64,000 nucleotides of DNA, taken from the NCBI RefSeq assembly GCF_021365465.1, contig NZ_CP089932.1, positions 1,426,001 through 1,490,000 on the forward strand, given 5' to 3'. The stretch's first letter is position 1. Each line of letters starts with the position of its first letter. The DNA is from Erwinia tracheiphila (GTDB lineage: Bacteria > Pseudomonadota > Gammaproteobacteria > Enterobacterales > Enterobacteriaceae). Shown here in pieces: positions 54,932-63,694 of the stretch. The notes beneath the pieces are model-generated. The model saw nothing but the letters and a program-made list of their open reading frames with translations. It searched no databases and had not been told where the DNA came from. A program made the position numbers and the translations under genes.

Positions 54932-54967
54932 GAGAATACTACAGAATCGGTAAATCAGCGACTTAAC
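54932..54967. repeat. Plasmid-type sequence shared with 5629-5663
   Basis: GAGAATACTAC...AAATCAGCGACTTA as at the left end of the window, in the same orientation and the same relation to a PLD nuclease gene. Here it separates copB and the nuclease gene. It is probably a conserved leader between RepA2 and nuclease genes in this plasmid group. Confidence 0.55.
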
Positions 54968-55039
54968 TTTTATCGAAAAGGTGATCTGTGTTGGCGCACG
55001 GATCACCCCTGTCAGTGAGAGGCCACCTGTACGCCGTTA

Positions 55040-55603
55040 TCAGTAAGTCGATTGCCAGTCTGTTCCCATTTCCCAGCGGGACTGCCAGTGAGACAGATAC
55101 TGGCTGGCGATGGCGGGCATAAAGCGCATCACCACCACGTTCTCCGAATTTTTTCTCGCTCCTGCTCTGCTGAAATTATAACTGCCTGACTCAACCGTAT
55201 GATTATCAACAATTAAAATCTTATCATGCCGGATAGGGAAGCGGTCGTTTGTCCTCAGCGGAATACCGGCATTCACAATCAGATTCATTGCCGCCATGCT
55301 GGCCCTGTTGCGGTTGCCTTTCTCGTCGATAACGATTTTTACATCCACGCCCCGCTGATGCGCGGCAATAAGCGCTTTCATCACGTCCGGATCGGTGAAG
55401 GACCAGGCCATCATCCGGATACTCTGCTGTGCGGAACCGATGGTATTCAGCACCAGAAGGCGACCTGTCCCTTCAGGAGAAAAACCCACCTGAATATCCG
55501 GAGCCGTCGATATCCCCGCGACGGCGAGGAAGGGCAGTGAAGAGAGCAGGGGAAGGCAAAGAAAGCTGGCCCTGACCAGTTTTCCGTAAGAAAATAACAT
55601 CAT
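55040..55603 (-). CDS. Phospholipase D-family endonuclease (Nuc type)
   Basis: 187 residues with a signal peptide (ending LPFLAVAG). The mature protein starts near ISTAPDIQVGFSPEGTG. One HKD motif (HDKILIVDNHTVESGSYNF) gives a dimeric active site as in Nuc of plasmid pKM101. In IncF plasmids such as R100 this gene lies next to repA2, as here. It is a secreted, metal-independent DNase. A decayed relative lies at 5690-5974. Confidence 0.92.
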   Translation of the reverse strand: MMLFSYGKLVRASFLCLPLLSSLPFLAVAGISTAPDIQVGFSPEGTGRLLVLNTIGSAQQSIRMMAWSFTDPDVMKALIAAHQRGVDVKIVIDEKGNRNRASMAAMNLIVNAGIPLRTNDRFPIRHDKILIVDNHTVESGSYNFSRAGARKNSENVVVMRFMPAIASQYLSHWQSRWEMGTDWQSTY

Positions 55604-55714
55604 CTTGATTCCTTTGGATTTTTAACAGGAACGCTGGAAACGGGTAAAACTTGCTTTTACCCGTTTCCGGGGTTGACCAACTGAGCGCAGCGAAGGCGGT
55701 AGCCCTGCTCCCGG

Positions 55715-56041
55715 ATGAGGAGGCAATATGCTATTCTTCCGCGCGACGAAAAAATGGAGTGGTACTGGTTGACTGTCTTTTATCAGAAACGCCCGACTGA
55801 AGAACTGGCGCATCTGGCATTGTGCCTGCTGGTTGCAGTAAAGCTGTCGCAGAAGCAGGGCAAAATTCGCACAGATTTGCAGATACACATGTTCATCATG
55901 CAGTGGCTGACAACAGCACAGAAACGCAAGCTGTTCCCCCGCTCGGTCGCACAGGACATCCTCTGGCTTATTAATGAGGGAGGGGTGCGTTTGGATATCG
56001 GAAAATATTGTACGTTAAGCCTATTTTTTGAACAGGCTTAA
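55715..56041 (+). CDS. Unrecognised plasmid protein
   Basis: Up to 108 residues (MRRQYAILPRDEKMEWYWLTVFYQ...). An internal Met at 55754 (MEWYWLTVFYQKRPTEELAHLALCL) may be the true start because the first 13 codons overlap a G-rich ribosome-site-like stretch. The protein is helical, with KLSQKQGKIRTDLQIHMFIMQWLTTAQKRKLFP and a basic character in the middle, possibly a DNA- or RNA-binding regulator. It sits between the nuclease and the resolvase. Confidence 0.5.
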   Translation: MRRQYAILPRDEKMEWYWLTVFYQKRPTEELAHLALCLLVAVKLSQKQGKIRTDLQIHMFIMQWLTTAQKRKLFPRSVAQDILWLINEGGVRLDIGKYCTLSLFFEQA

Positions 56042-56132
56042 CTATCGCGGTAGAGTGTACCCTGACGCAATAGTAAAAACGTGACGGCACACAATGCATG
56101 CAATAACCTATATGCGATAGTACGGTGAAAAA

Positions 56133-56774
56133 ATGTTCATCAGAGCTTATTTGAGGGCATCGACGGAAGATCAGTTCGCCGATCAGGCAAAAGAGATGCT
56201 GGAGCAGTTCGCCCAGGAACAAGGTCATAAAATCGCCAGTTACTATAGGGAGAACATCAGCGGTACAAAACTTGACCGCCCGGAACTGGGACGCTTACTG
56301 ATGGACAGTCACCGCAATGATATTTTGCTGGTCGAGCAAATTGACCGCCTGACCCGTCTGAGCAACAGCGACTGGATGACGCTGAAAAAGCAGATAGAAC
56401 AACACGAGCTGCGGATTGTCAGTCTGGATGTCCCCACCTCATGGCAGGCACTATCAGATAAAGATCCTTCGCAGGCTGACCCAATCACCCGCTTCGTGAT
56501 AACCGCCATCAATAACATGCTTATCGACCTGATGGCCGCGATGTCGCATAAGGACTGGCTGAATCGCCGCCAGCGGCAAAAACAGGGAATTGAACGTGCG
56601 CATACACTGGGAAAATACCGGGGAAAACAGGCTGATCAGGAACGGGACCAGAAAGTCCTGTACTACAGACAGGTGAAAAAACTCAGTATTCGTGAAACCG
56701 CAGAGGCCACCGGGTACAGCTGCTCTCAGATATGCCGAATTCAGGCACTCTACAGAAATAAAGTCATTTTCTAA
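56133..56774 (+). CDS. Serine recombinase (resolvase family)
   Basis: 213 residues. The catalytic domain starts FIRAYLRASTEDQ with Ser10 as the nucleophile, followed by DRPELGRLL, LLVEQIDRLTRL and the long E-helix region. A C-terminal helix-turn-helix (LSIRETAEATGYSCSQICRIQALY) binds DNA. It resembles plasmid-borne resolvases that break up multimers. Upstream (56041-56130) are partial palindromes around CGATA/TATCG (CTATCGCGGTAG, GCGATAGTAC) that could be the res subsites. It lies 67 bases before the giant toxin gene. Confidence 0.9.
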   Translation: MFIRAYLRASTEDQFADQAKEMLEQFAQEQGHKIASYYRENISGTKLDRPELGRLLMDSHRNDILLVEQIDRLTRLSNSDWMTLKKQIEQHELRIVSLDVPTSWQALSDKDPSQADPITRFVITAINNMLIDLMAAMSHKDWLNRRQRQKQGIERAHTLGKYRGKQADQERDQKVLYYRQVKKLSIRETAEATGYSCSQICRIQALYRNKVIF

Positions 56775-56841
56775 CAGAAATTTTTTTTGATGATGATAAA
56801 AAAGGGGGTTAAAAGCCAGTTACGAATACGAAAGGAATCCT

Positions 56842-59800
56842 ATGCCCCCTGTAAACCCACCAAACCCCACCTCATCAAACAATATATCCTGGGTATCCAG
56901 GGATAGTTCAAATCCGGAAGACCAGGATATCTGGTTTGACGCCATCGACCACATTGAAATGGAAGAGGCCTGGTTTGAGGGGGCTGAAGCCTTTGACATT
57001 CATGAAGAACATCAGACTGCCCCGTCATCTTCTGCCGGAGAAGCCGCAGATTCCCGGGTTCCGTTCACGGAAGACTGTCGCCGCGGCGTTCAGCAGCTTG
57101 TTCGTACCCTGGGAGAATACGGGGAGAGCAGAATGCTTTCTGCCTGCCTTTCTAAAATACTTCCCGGCACCCCGACTAGTCTCGTTATCGCAGCAAACAG
57201 TCTGTATACCGCAGTGACTGAACGACGGAATATTGATACTGCAGTACTGCATACTCTCGGGCTGGCATCCTGTTACCTTCCTGAGAATATTAATATTGTA
57301 TCCCGGCTGGCATCCTTTCTCAGGGATACCGTTACCGGGTGGACAGATGAGACTTTTCTGCAGCAGTTTCTGGGAAACGAAGAAAATCACACATCCACCC
57401 ACCTGTTTACAGCCCTTGCGATAACGGCCATTGTGGCAGGACGCTGGATGAAAGACGAAGGGCCCCCGCAGCGCGGTGTTCTGAAGGTCCCGGCCTTTAT
57501 GGCTAATATTTTTATCCGCGCCAGTCATTACTGGACAGCGCTGGGAAATATGGCGGGCAGTCTCCCATCCGGCACAGCAATCCCGGAAAATACCGGCACA
57601 TCACAACCCGCTCCCGCTTTTGAGGTCGATACGCAGATGGAAATGACCGAAGATGTATGTGATGCCACAGCTTCCGGCACCTCAGCACCACGGCTCACCG
57701 CATTCTCGTCAAATTCAACTGCCCGTCCTGAGGCTTACACCCATGCGACGGTACAGAACAGGCCCGCTCCTGCGTCCGGGAAAAATACCCGTATCTCTGT
57801 ACCTGAACAGACACATTATCTGGCTGTGGAGAAACTCCGGCAGGAAAGCGGTCTTTCAGACCTGTTATATTGTGCGACCAGTAAAACTGAGAGCCGCCAG
57901 CAAACAAACGAAAATATTATTACCAGCACGTATTTCAATACAAAATGTGATGCCACCGATTATCCTGAACCGTTGACGAAAGGGGCTGATAGCATACCTG
58001 TTCACACAGACATAACGGAAACACAGGTATCCTCGGCAGCAACAAGCCGGAGTGGCGGGGATGCTTTGCTTCCCCTGGTGATGACGGGGGCAGTAGCGGT
58101 GCCCGTGGCAACGTCTTATATGCAGGCCCTGAAAAGTAAAAAGATGATTGGTGCAGTCTCTGCTTTCGGTCTGGTCGGAGCTATCGTGGGCGGGAAACAG
58201 CTGTGGGATCAGTTCGCATCAGGGAGCACTGGGAAAGGCAGCGGCGGCAATATAAAGAAAGGTAAAAGAGAAATACAGGAGGGGTTAATTCAACCTGATG
58301 GGTTAAATACAGAGGTGGAAATTCGCAAGGAACAAACTAAATGCCTTTCTGTATTGTTTAAAAATAACAAAATGGATATTGGTAATCCTCATGATGTAAT
58401 AAATAATCTTGTTACTTACCTTTCTAAAGGAAAGAAAAAATCAAGAATGAATAAGGTGATTAACTGCTTATTAGAACCAATTAACATATATATCCCACGA
58501 GATAAAAATATCACTACGGATACTTTAAAACGTTTGGTTTTATTAGATTACCTGAGTGCGTATATACTTGGTTCTGATTTAGGGGAGTGGTTTTCAAATC
58601 AAATAGCAGACATTAAATCAAGTAAAACAGTATCGCCCAGCAGCAAAATATTATCAGATAAGTTTGATAGTGTGATTAAAAAGCATCTATCAGAAGGGTT
58701 GCTGGCTAAAAAAACAATAGCTTTTTATAAAAAAATAGTATCTTATGAAATCCCAGCTTTACTTCCTGAATACATGGGACCGGCAGGTAAGGATATAACA
58801 CATATTGATATAACTGAAGCACAGTGGGGACTTGTGCATGCTGGTGCTCTTTTGCTCCGTGATAATAACATCAATATCAGCGATCTCAGCATGAAAGAAA
58901 TTGAAGAAGTAGGAAATACCTTGAGTGTGATATTGAAAGAAGATGCTATACCTAAAGAGTATAATCGATACTTCAACACCCCAGCAGCTGCCTATTCATC
59001 GTGGAATAAAGATGGTGCTTCCGTGTCATCTAACGCAACTGAGGAAGATATAAGCAAAGCTCACAAAAATTATTTTTCATACATTAATAGCTGGGTGGTA
59101 GAGAACAACCCATATTTAAAGCTTAATGATTTGATTGAGAAATGGAAAAAAAGAACAGATATCGCCACTAATATTCTTCGTGAGAACAATATCAATGTTG
59201 AAGAATATTTAACGTATTATTTGAATGCACATGACAAATGGGTTTTCAATAAAGATCAAATATTATATGGAATGAAAGTTAGTGAGCAATTAGTGGCACC
59301 TAATGTTATTACCCTCCCAAATATTGATGAAATATTTCAAAAACAAAACCAAGCGATAGCTGATGTTATATACGATTTGGATAAATTATTGCTTCCGTTG
59401 CTATTTGATTCATCATTGAATGATGATGATAAAAATTTCATACAAAATTCAAGAGTGGAATTAATAAAAGCTAACTTAGTCGATTTGTTTCCTGAACAAA
59501 AATCATCTACTTTGAAAGGTGCAAAATATAGCATTCCTGAAGAGGTTGATTTTATTCTCTGTACCTCGGGAGAAAATGTTCGTTTCTACTCTATCTTTAT
59601 GGACGAAAACAGCAAAAATTACACAATGAATCGAGTAGACCCGGACAGAACAGCAGAAGATGATGAGAAGATGAGGAATTTAGGTAAAAATCTCATTGAG
59701 GCACATAAGGATGGTAAACGGTATTATATAGAATATTGTAAGATGATAAAAAAAGAAGGTGAGAGCGTTCATTTATTAATAGAAAATCTGTCTCAGGAAC

Positions 59801-62800
59801 ATAGAGCCAGGATGAAGGATCGACTTCATGCAAAAGGTTATGACGAAACCACAGCAGAAAAAATAAAAGAAACTCTTCTTAGCTTTATTCCTTTTTATAC
59901 TTGTATTACAGAATCCATAAAAGGCAATACAGGACATGCATTAGCGTCCTGCTCAGTGGATATACTTACAATGTTACCAGCCGCAGCCGATGCTGCAAAG
60001 GTAGCGGGAAGGTTTGGTCAGGCTCTGACATCCACGGGAGTTACAGCGATAAAGTATGGTGCCAGGCAGGTTACAGTTTCTCAAATGATAAAACAGGCAG
60101 GGATAAAATTTATCGAGTTATCGCCAAATATCGCGAGAGAAATTTCGCCCGCGACACTTAAAGGTCTGGGTGTCTCATTGTTACGCGCTCTGGATCCAGG
60201 AGGAGAGATAATCGTCCTGGGTAGCTATAAGGGGGGCTGTGCATTGAGTCGGCTTATCCAGAAAATTCCTGATGCAGGTGCTGGAATTAAGAAGCTTTCC
60301 GCAGCTATGCGTAATCGTGCTTACATGCATACTGATGCTTTAAAAATAAAAACAAAGTATTATCCTGGCGATGGTCCCGGACTGGGCAGGGAAATAAATG
60401 TCGTCAGGGTAGGTAGTCATCAGGATCGTGGAATATGGGCTGAGTTCAATTCAGAGTTAGGTGCCCCTTTTGGAAAGAAATATATAATTGATAGCAATGA
60501 TATTATCAGGATCGCTCCCAAAGCACATCGAAGTAAAATGCCAAAAAACCAAGGTTCAGGTACAGTAGTTAAGGGGGGGGAAAGATTTACTTTGTTGGCC
60601 GGACTTCCTCGCGCGTCCGATGTTATATTATACAGCAGAGCGATACAACGCACTGCCAAAAAATATGGTGTTATAATTGGTGTCAGATTTCCAAACCCAC
60701 GGGGTGCGACTTTATTAAAAGAAGGTTACCCCTCTAAAAACTTTCATTTAAAAGCAAAATCCAGTGGAACAGGCCCCACTTCGGGATTTATTGCTGAAAA
60801 ACCCCATTACTCTAAGGTTTCCCCTGATAATTATGAGAAGCAGAGTAAAGCGATAGAGGACGCCATAAAAAAAGGGGCTGAAAGTGTTCAGTTAATACTG
60901 AGTAAGGCCAGAATAAAGGAATTGACCGCAGCAGGAGAAATGTCTCATCTGCAGTCGGATATTTACTCAGCAACCTATCCGGGAGGAAAAAAAACTTTTC
61001 ATATCGGTGACGATGGGGCGGTTTTTGACGATAATCATCTGCCTGTAAAAGTACTGACAAACCCACCGGAAGCAGGAACGAGTTCAGGAACGAGCAATAT
61101 AAAATCCAGACCTGTCACGGCAGATTATGATTTATTCTGCATTATCCCCAGAAAACAGCAAGACTATAATATTAACCCGATTGAATTAAGACCTGTTCTT
61201 ATAAACGGAAGGTTTGAGCTTGTATCTTTAAAAAATAAAAAAATAGGAAGTAAGGGGGAGCATAAAAATAAAGGAAATGTTAATTATTTCACAGAGACAA
61301 TAATTAATAATTTAAATAAAGAAGTTAATAGTGAAGGTTATCAGGGGGGTAAACTATTCTGGCATGGTGATGAGTCAATGAATCCTTTTAGCCCTGGCCT
61401 GGATATGAGTGATAAGCCGATTTTCTTTCTTCCGTCAGGACAGATGACTCAGGCCCATACAGTTGAGCAGTTAAGAGATCTATACTCAATATTTAAAGCA
61501 AATGGTTTCCCTGCAGAATTCAGTCCCAGATTCAATGTTTATTCTCCTGCCATAAGTAAAGTCTCGATGGAGGAGAAAATTATCAATAAACTATCCGTGC
61601 CAACAAAAAGTTACACAGTTGATTCTCTCGAAAACAAAATGGTTATCGTTAATGGAAAAAATAATGAACAAATAGAGTGCATTGAAATGAAAGGTCAGTA
61701 TCTTCCTTACAGAATTAATTATAATGTAAAAGGAGGAGCAATTGAGGTTTACGACTTTAACGATAAAGATAAGTGGGGGTATCCAGTTCATATGAATGCT
61801 AATAATGAATGGACCTTTGGTGTCTTCAGGAGTGGACTTAATTTTGACACCCCCAAAGTTTTCTCTGATGTGAATATAATTGGGAGTACGCTGTGCAATA
61901 AAATCATGAATGAATTACCAGGTATTCCTTTTGTGCAAAAAGATTTCTCACCGGTAAATTCGAGAAATATTGTTGAGAATGCCAAAGGTGAGCGTTTTAT
62001 TAAAATAGATAACAAGTTGTTCAGGATGGTTCCGAATCCATATTATAAAGGGCATTATATTTTAGGGGAGCCTGGAGGGAATCATTTATATTGTAAGTAT
62101 GACAGTGTAACTGATAGATATGTGAATGTAGAAAACTATGGAACAAAAAGTGGCATTGTTGAGCGTAAATATCAAAATCCTGACTCACCCGGTTCAGATG
62201 AATTTGATTCAGAATTATCTATTAATTCTGATATAGAGGAAGAGTCATATTCAGATATTCTGGAACCAGAGCAACAATTGCCAGTACAACAATCGCCATA
62301 TCCGGATTTCAGTTTAGCATGGCGCTCCTCTCTGAGGAATGTCTTTCCGGAAATCCCGAACGGTGCTTATGCTGAGTTGATTGGTAGAGATGGGGCTATC
62401 TATCATTTCCCTAACGGCCCCCTGAAGGCTTTTGATGCTACATTCCCACCTAAATTAATGACAGAACAGGTATATCAATTTAATTTACAGCAATACCTTA
62501 GCCAGACGTTTGGCGATGACAATGTTGTTATTTCAACATGTCAGAACATCATTAACTCTGAAAGCGACAACATGAGGGTGCTTGGAGGGAAAATAATAAA
62601 TTCTGCCAGAACTGCGCTGGAGCAATCTGAGCGGCTCGTAACGTTATTTGGTGAGTCATCAACACGTCATAGAGTGGCTGATCATTTGAAAAATTTGTTA
62701 GGTACTGATGATGATGCTGTGATTAATGAGGCTGTTAACTTTATTGAAGTGGCAGTAAATAAAAATCTTGAAATTCTTCAAAAGACTTCTTCTAATAATT

Positions 62801-63453
62801 TTAAAAACATTTACATTTATAAATTTAAGCAATATGAAAAAATTTTGGAAAAAGGCGAGGCAGCAACTACAAATGCTTTTACCTATTCTGAAGATCCTGA
62901 GAGCAGAATACATTTTAACGCAGGAGCCATGATTGACAATACAGCTAAAGTAAATGGAAGGAAAGTTTATTTAACAAAAAAAGACATTGCAAGCATAAGT
63001 CAAGAGTATCAAAATATGATATTTTTGCATGAGACAACTCATTCATCCTCTAATACTGTGGATTACTTGTATACATATAGTGAGGGAGAAACATGGGATT
63101 ATGCTTCAGCACAGGAATCAATAAATCAGTTCAGGGAACACTCGTTTGGTGGTAGAATGAATGACAACTTCTATTATGAAGTAATTGGAAAGAAAACAAT
63201 GCGTGAAACCCCAATTACGGATTTAGAGAAAAAAATGGCCATTGATATTCTTAATATAGATCATGTGCTGGAAGCCAAGCTTATTCTTAATAATGCGGAT
63301 AACCTTGCAACCATTATTAATGATATCGATAAGGAATTTATTCCTGCCTTAAGGAGAAAAAGATGCGCGGGATATATTACATCATCAGAATATCTCAATT
63401 TCATGAGGGTTTTGTATGCCATGGCGGGGTATCCTGTATTAAGGGGGAACTGA
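56842..63453 (+). CDS. Giant multidomain toxin: ExoY/CyaA-type nucleotidyl cyclase plus M35-like metallopeptidase
   Basis: 2203 residues, AAAGGA before ATG. The N-terminus is Ser/Pro/Asn-rich with no signal peptide. Two hydrophobic stretches lie at ~410-428 and ~436-452; just after them (~58260) base composition becomes much more A+T-rich. A hydrophobic segment at ~1012-1055 precedes the cyclase domain (~1255-1575). This shows the class II cyclase residues: Lys1299 and Lys1306 (SKNFHLKAKSSG), Asp1428 and Asp1430 (VTADYDLF), His1508, Glu1511 and Asn1514 (WHGDESMNPF). They correspond to CyaA K58, K65, D188, D190, H298, E301 and N304. Beta-rich linkers follow. The C-terminal domain has His2063-Glu2064-x-x-His2067 and NTVDYLY with Asp2074, close to the M35 HExxH...TxDxxY pattern. 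Likely a host-directed toxin activated by a eukaryotic cofactor (actin for ExoY, calmodulin for CyaA). The secretion route is unproven; type III delivery is a guess. Confidence 0.85.
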   Translation: MPPVNPPNPTSSNNISWVSRDSSNPEDQDIWFDAIDHIEMEEAWFEGAEAFDIHEEHQTAPSSSAGEAADSRVPFTEDCRRGVQQLVRTLGEYGESRMLSACLSKILPGTPTSLVIAANSLYTAVTERRNIDTAVLHTLGLASCYLPENINIVSRLASFLRDTVTGWTDETFLQQFLGNEENHTSTHLFTALAITAIVAGRWMKDEGPPQRGVLKVPAFMANIFIRASHYWTALGNMAGSLPSGTAIPENTGTSQPAPAFEVDTQMEMTEDVCDATASGTSAPRLTAFSSNSTARPEAYTHATVQNRPAPASGKNTRISVPEQTHYLAVEKLRQESGLSDLLYCATSKTESRQQTNENIITSTYFNTKCDATDYPEPLTKGADSIPVHTDITETQVSSAATSRSGGDALLPLVMTGAVAVPVATSYMQALKSKKMIGAVSAFGLVGAIVGGKQLWDQFASGSTGKGSGGNIKKGKREIQEGLIQPDGLNTEVEIRKEQTKCLSVLFKNNKMDIGNPHDVINNLVTYLSKGKKKSRMNKVINCLLEPINIYIPRDKNITTDTLKRLVLLDYLSAYILGSDLGEWFSNQIADIKSSKTVSPSSKILSDKFDSVIKKHLSEGLLAKKTIAFYKKIVSYEIPALLPEYMGPAGKDITHIDITEAQWGLVHAGALLLRDNNINISDLSMKEIEEVGNTLSVILKEDAIPKEYNRYFNTPAAAYSSWNKDGASVSSNATEEDISKAHKNYFSYINSWVVENNPYLKLNDLIEKWKKRTDIATNILRENNINVEEYLTYYLNAHDKWVFNKDQILYGMKVSEQLVAPNVITLPNIDEIFQKQNQAIADVIYDLDKLLLPLLFDSSLNDDDKNFIQNSRVELIKANLVDLFPEQKSSTLKGAKYSIPEEVDFILCTSGENVRFYSIFMDENSKNYTMNRVDPDRTAEDDEKMRNLGKNLIEAHKDGKRYYIEYCKMIKKEGESVHLLIENLSQEHRARMKDRLHAKGYDETTAEKIKETLLSFIPFYTCITESIKGNTGHALASCSVDILTMLPAAADAAKVAGRFGQALTSTGVTAIKYGARQVTVSQMIKQAGIKFIELSPNIAREISPATLKGLGVSLLRALDPGGEIIVLGSYKGGCALSRLIQKIPDAGAGIKKLSAAMRNRAYMHTDALKIKTKYYPGDGPGLGREINVVRVGSHQDRGIWAEFNSELGAPFGKKYIIDSNDIIRIAPKAHRSKMPKNQGSGTVVKGGERFTLLAGLPRASDVILYSRAIQRTAKKYGVIIGVRFPNPRGATLLKEGYPSKNFHLKAKSSGTGPTSGFIAEKPHYSKVSPDNYEKQSKAIEDAIKKGAESVQLILSKARIKELTAAGEMSHLQSDIYSATYPGGKKTFHIGDDGAVFDDNHLPVKVLTNPPEAGTSSGTSNIKSRPVTADYDLFCIIPRKQQDYNINPIELRPVLINGRFELVSLKNKKIGSKGEHKNKGNVNYFTETIINNLNKEVNSEGYQGGKLFWHGDESMNPFSPGLDMSDKPIFFLPSGQMTQAHTVEQLRDLYSIFKANGFPAEFSPRFNVYSPAISKVSMEEKIINKLSVPTKSYTVDSLENKMVIVNGKNNEQIECIEMKGQYLPYRINYNVKGGAIEVYDFNDKDKWGYPVHMNANNEWTFGVFRSGLNFDTPKVFSDVNIIGSTLCNKIMNELPGIPFVQKDFSPVNSRNIVENAKGERFIKIDNKLFRMVPNPYYKGHYILGEPGGNHLYCKYDSVTDRYVNVENYGTKSGIVERKYQNPDSPGSDEFDSELSINSDIEEESYSDILEPEQQLPVQQSPYPDFSLAWRSSLRNVFPEIPNGAYAELIGRDGAIYHFPNGPLKAFDATFPPKLMTEQVYQFNLQQYLSQTFGDDNVVISTCQNIINSESDNMRVLGGKIINSARTALEQSERLVTLFGESSTRHRVADHLKNLLGTDDDAVINEAVNFIEVAVNKNLEILQKTSSNNFKNIYIYKFKQYEKILEKGEAATTNAFTYSEDPESRIHFNAGAMIDNTAKVNGRKVYLTKKDIASISQEYQNMIFLHETTHSSSNTVDYLYTYSEGETWDYASAQESINQFREHSFGGRMNDNFYYEVIGKKTMRETPITDLEKKMAIDILNIDHVLEAKLILNNADNLATIINDIDKEFIPALRRKRCAGYITSSEYLNFMRVLYAMAGYPVLRGN

Positions 63454-63694
63454 AATAAAAAATAGAGAATAAAAAGTGTGGGGCAATTCTATGTTTCAGG
63501 CGGCAATGACTGATATGTATTAGAATGCGATAATATTGAGTGAGGCACCTCCATCAAAATTCTTGGAAAAATTCATAACAACGTTTATTTGAGGAATAAT
63601 TTAGAGAACTGCGCAAAAGAAATAGTCTATATTTGCAATGAAATTCCATTGAAACATTTTATAGGCCCTGTAATCATATTAAGGAGTAAAAATC
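63454..63694. other. A+T-rich intergenic region after the toxin gene
   Basis: About 240 bases with no clear gene. A ribosome site (AAGGAGT) at 63681-63687 serves the next gene. No strong terminator hairpin was found, so the repeat protein may be cotranscribed with the toxin. Confidence 0.45.

Noticed and set aside
55728..55774. A start at ATG 55728 (GAGGAGG upstream) for a separate small gene
   Set aside because: That frame stops after about 14 codons, whereas the other frame is open for 96-108 codons.
56780..56841. A hrp box (GGAACC-N15/16-CCACNNA) in front of the giant toxin gene, which would support type III regulation
   Set aside because: No such pair is present in the 67 bases between the resolvase and the toxin start; a promoter further upstream cannot be excluded.
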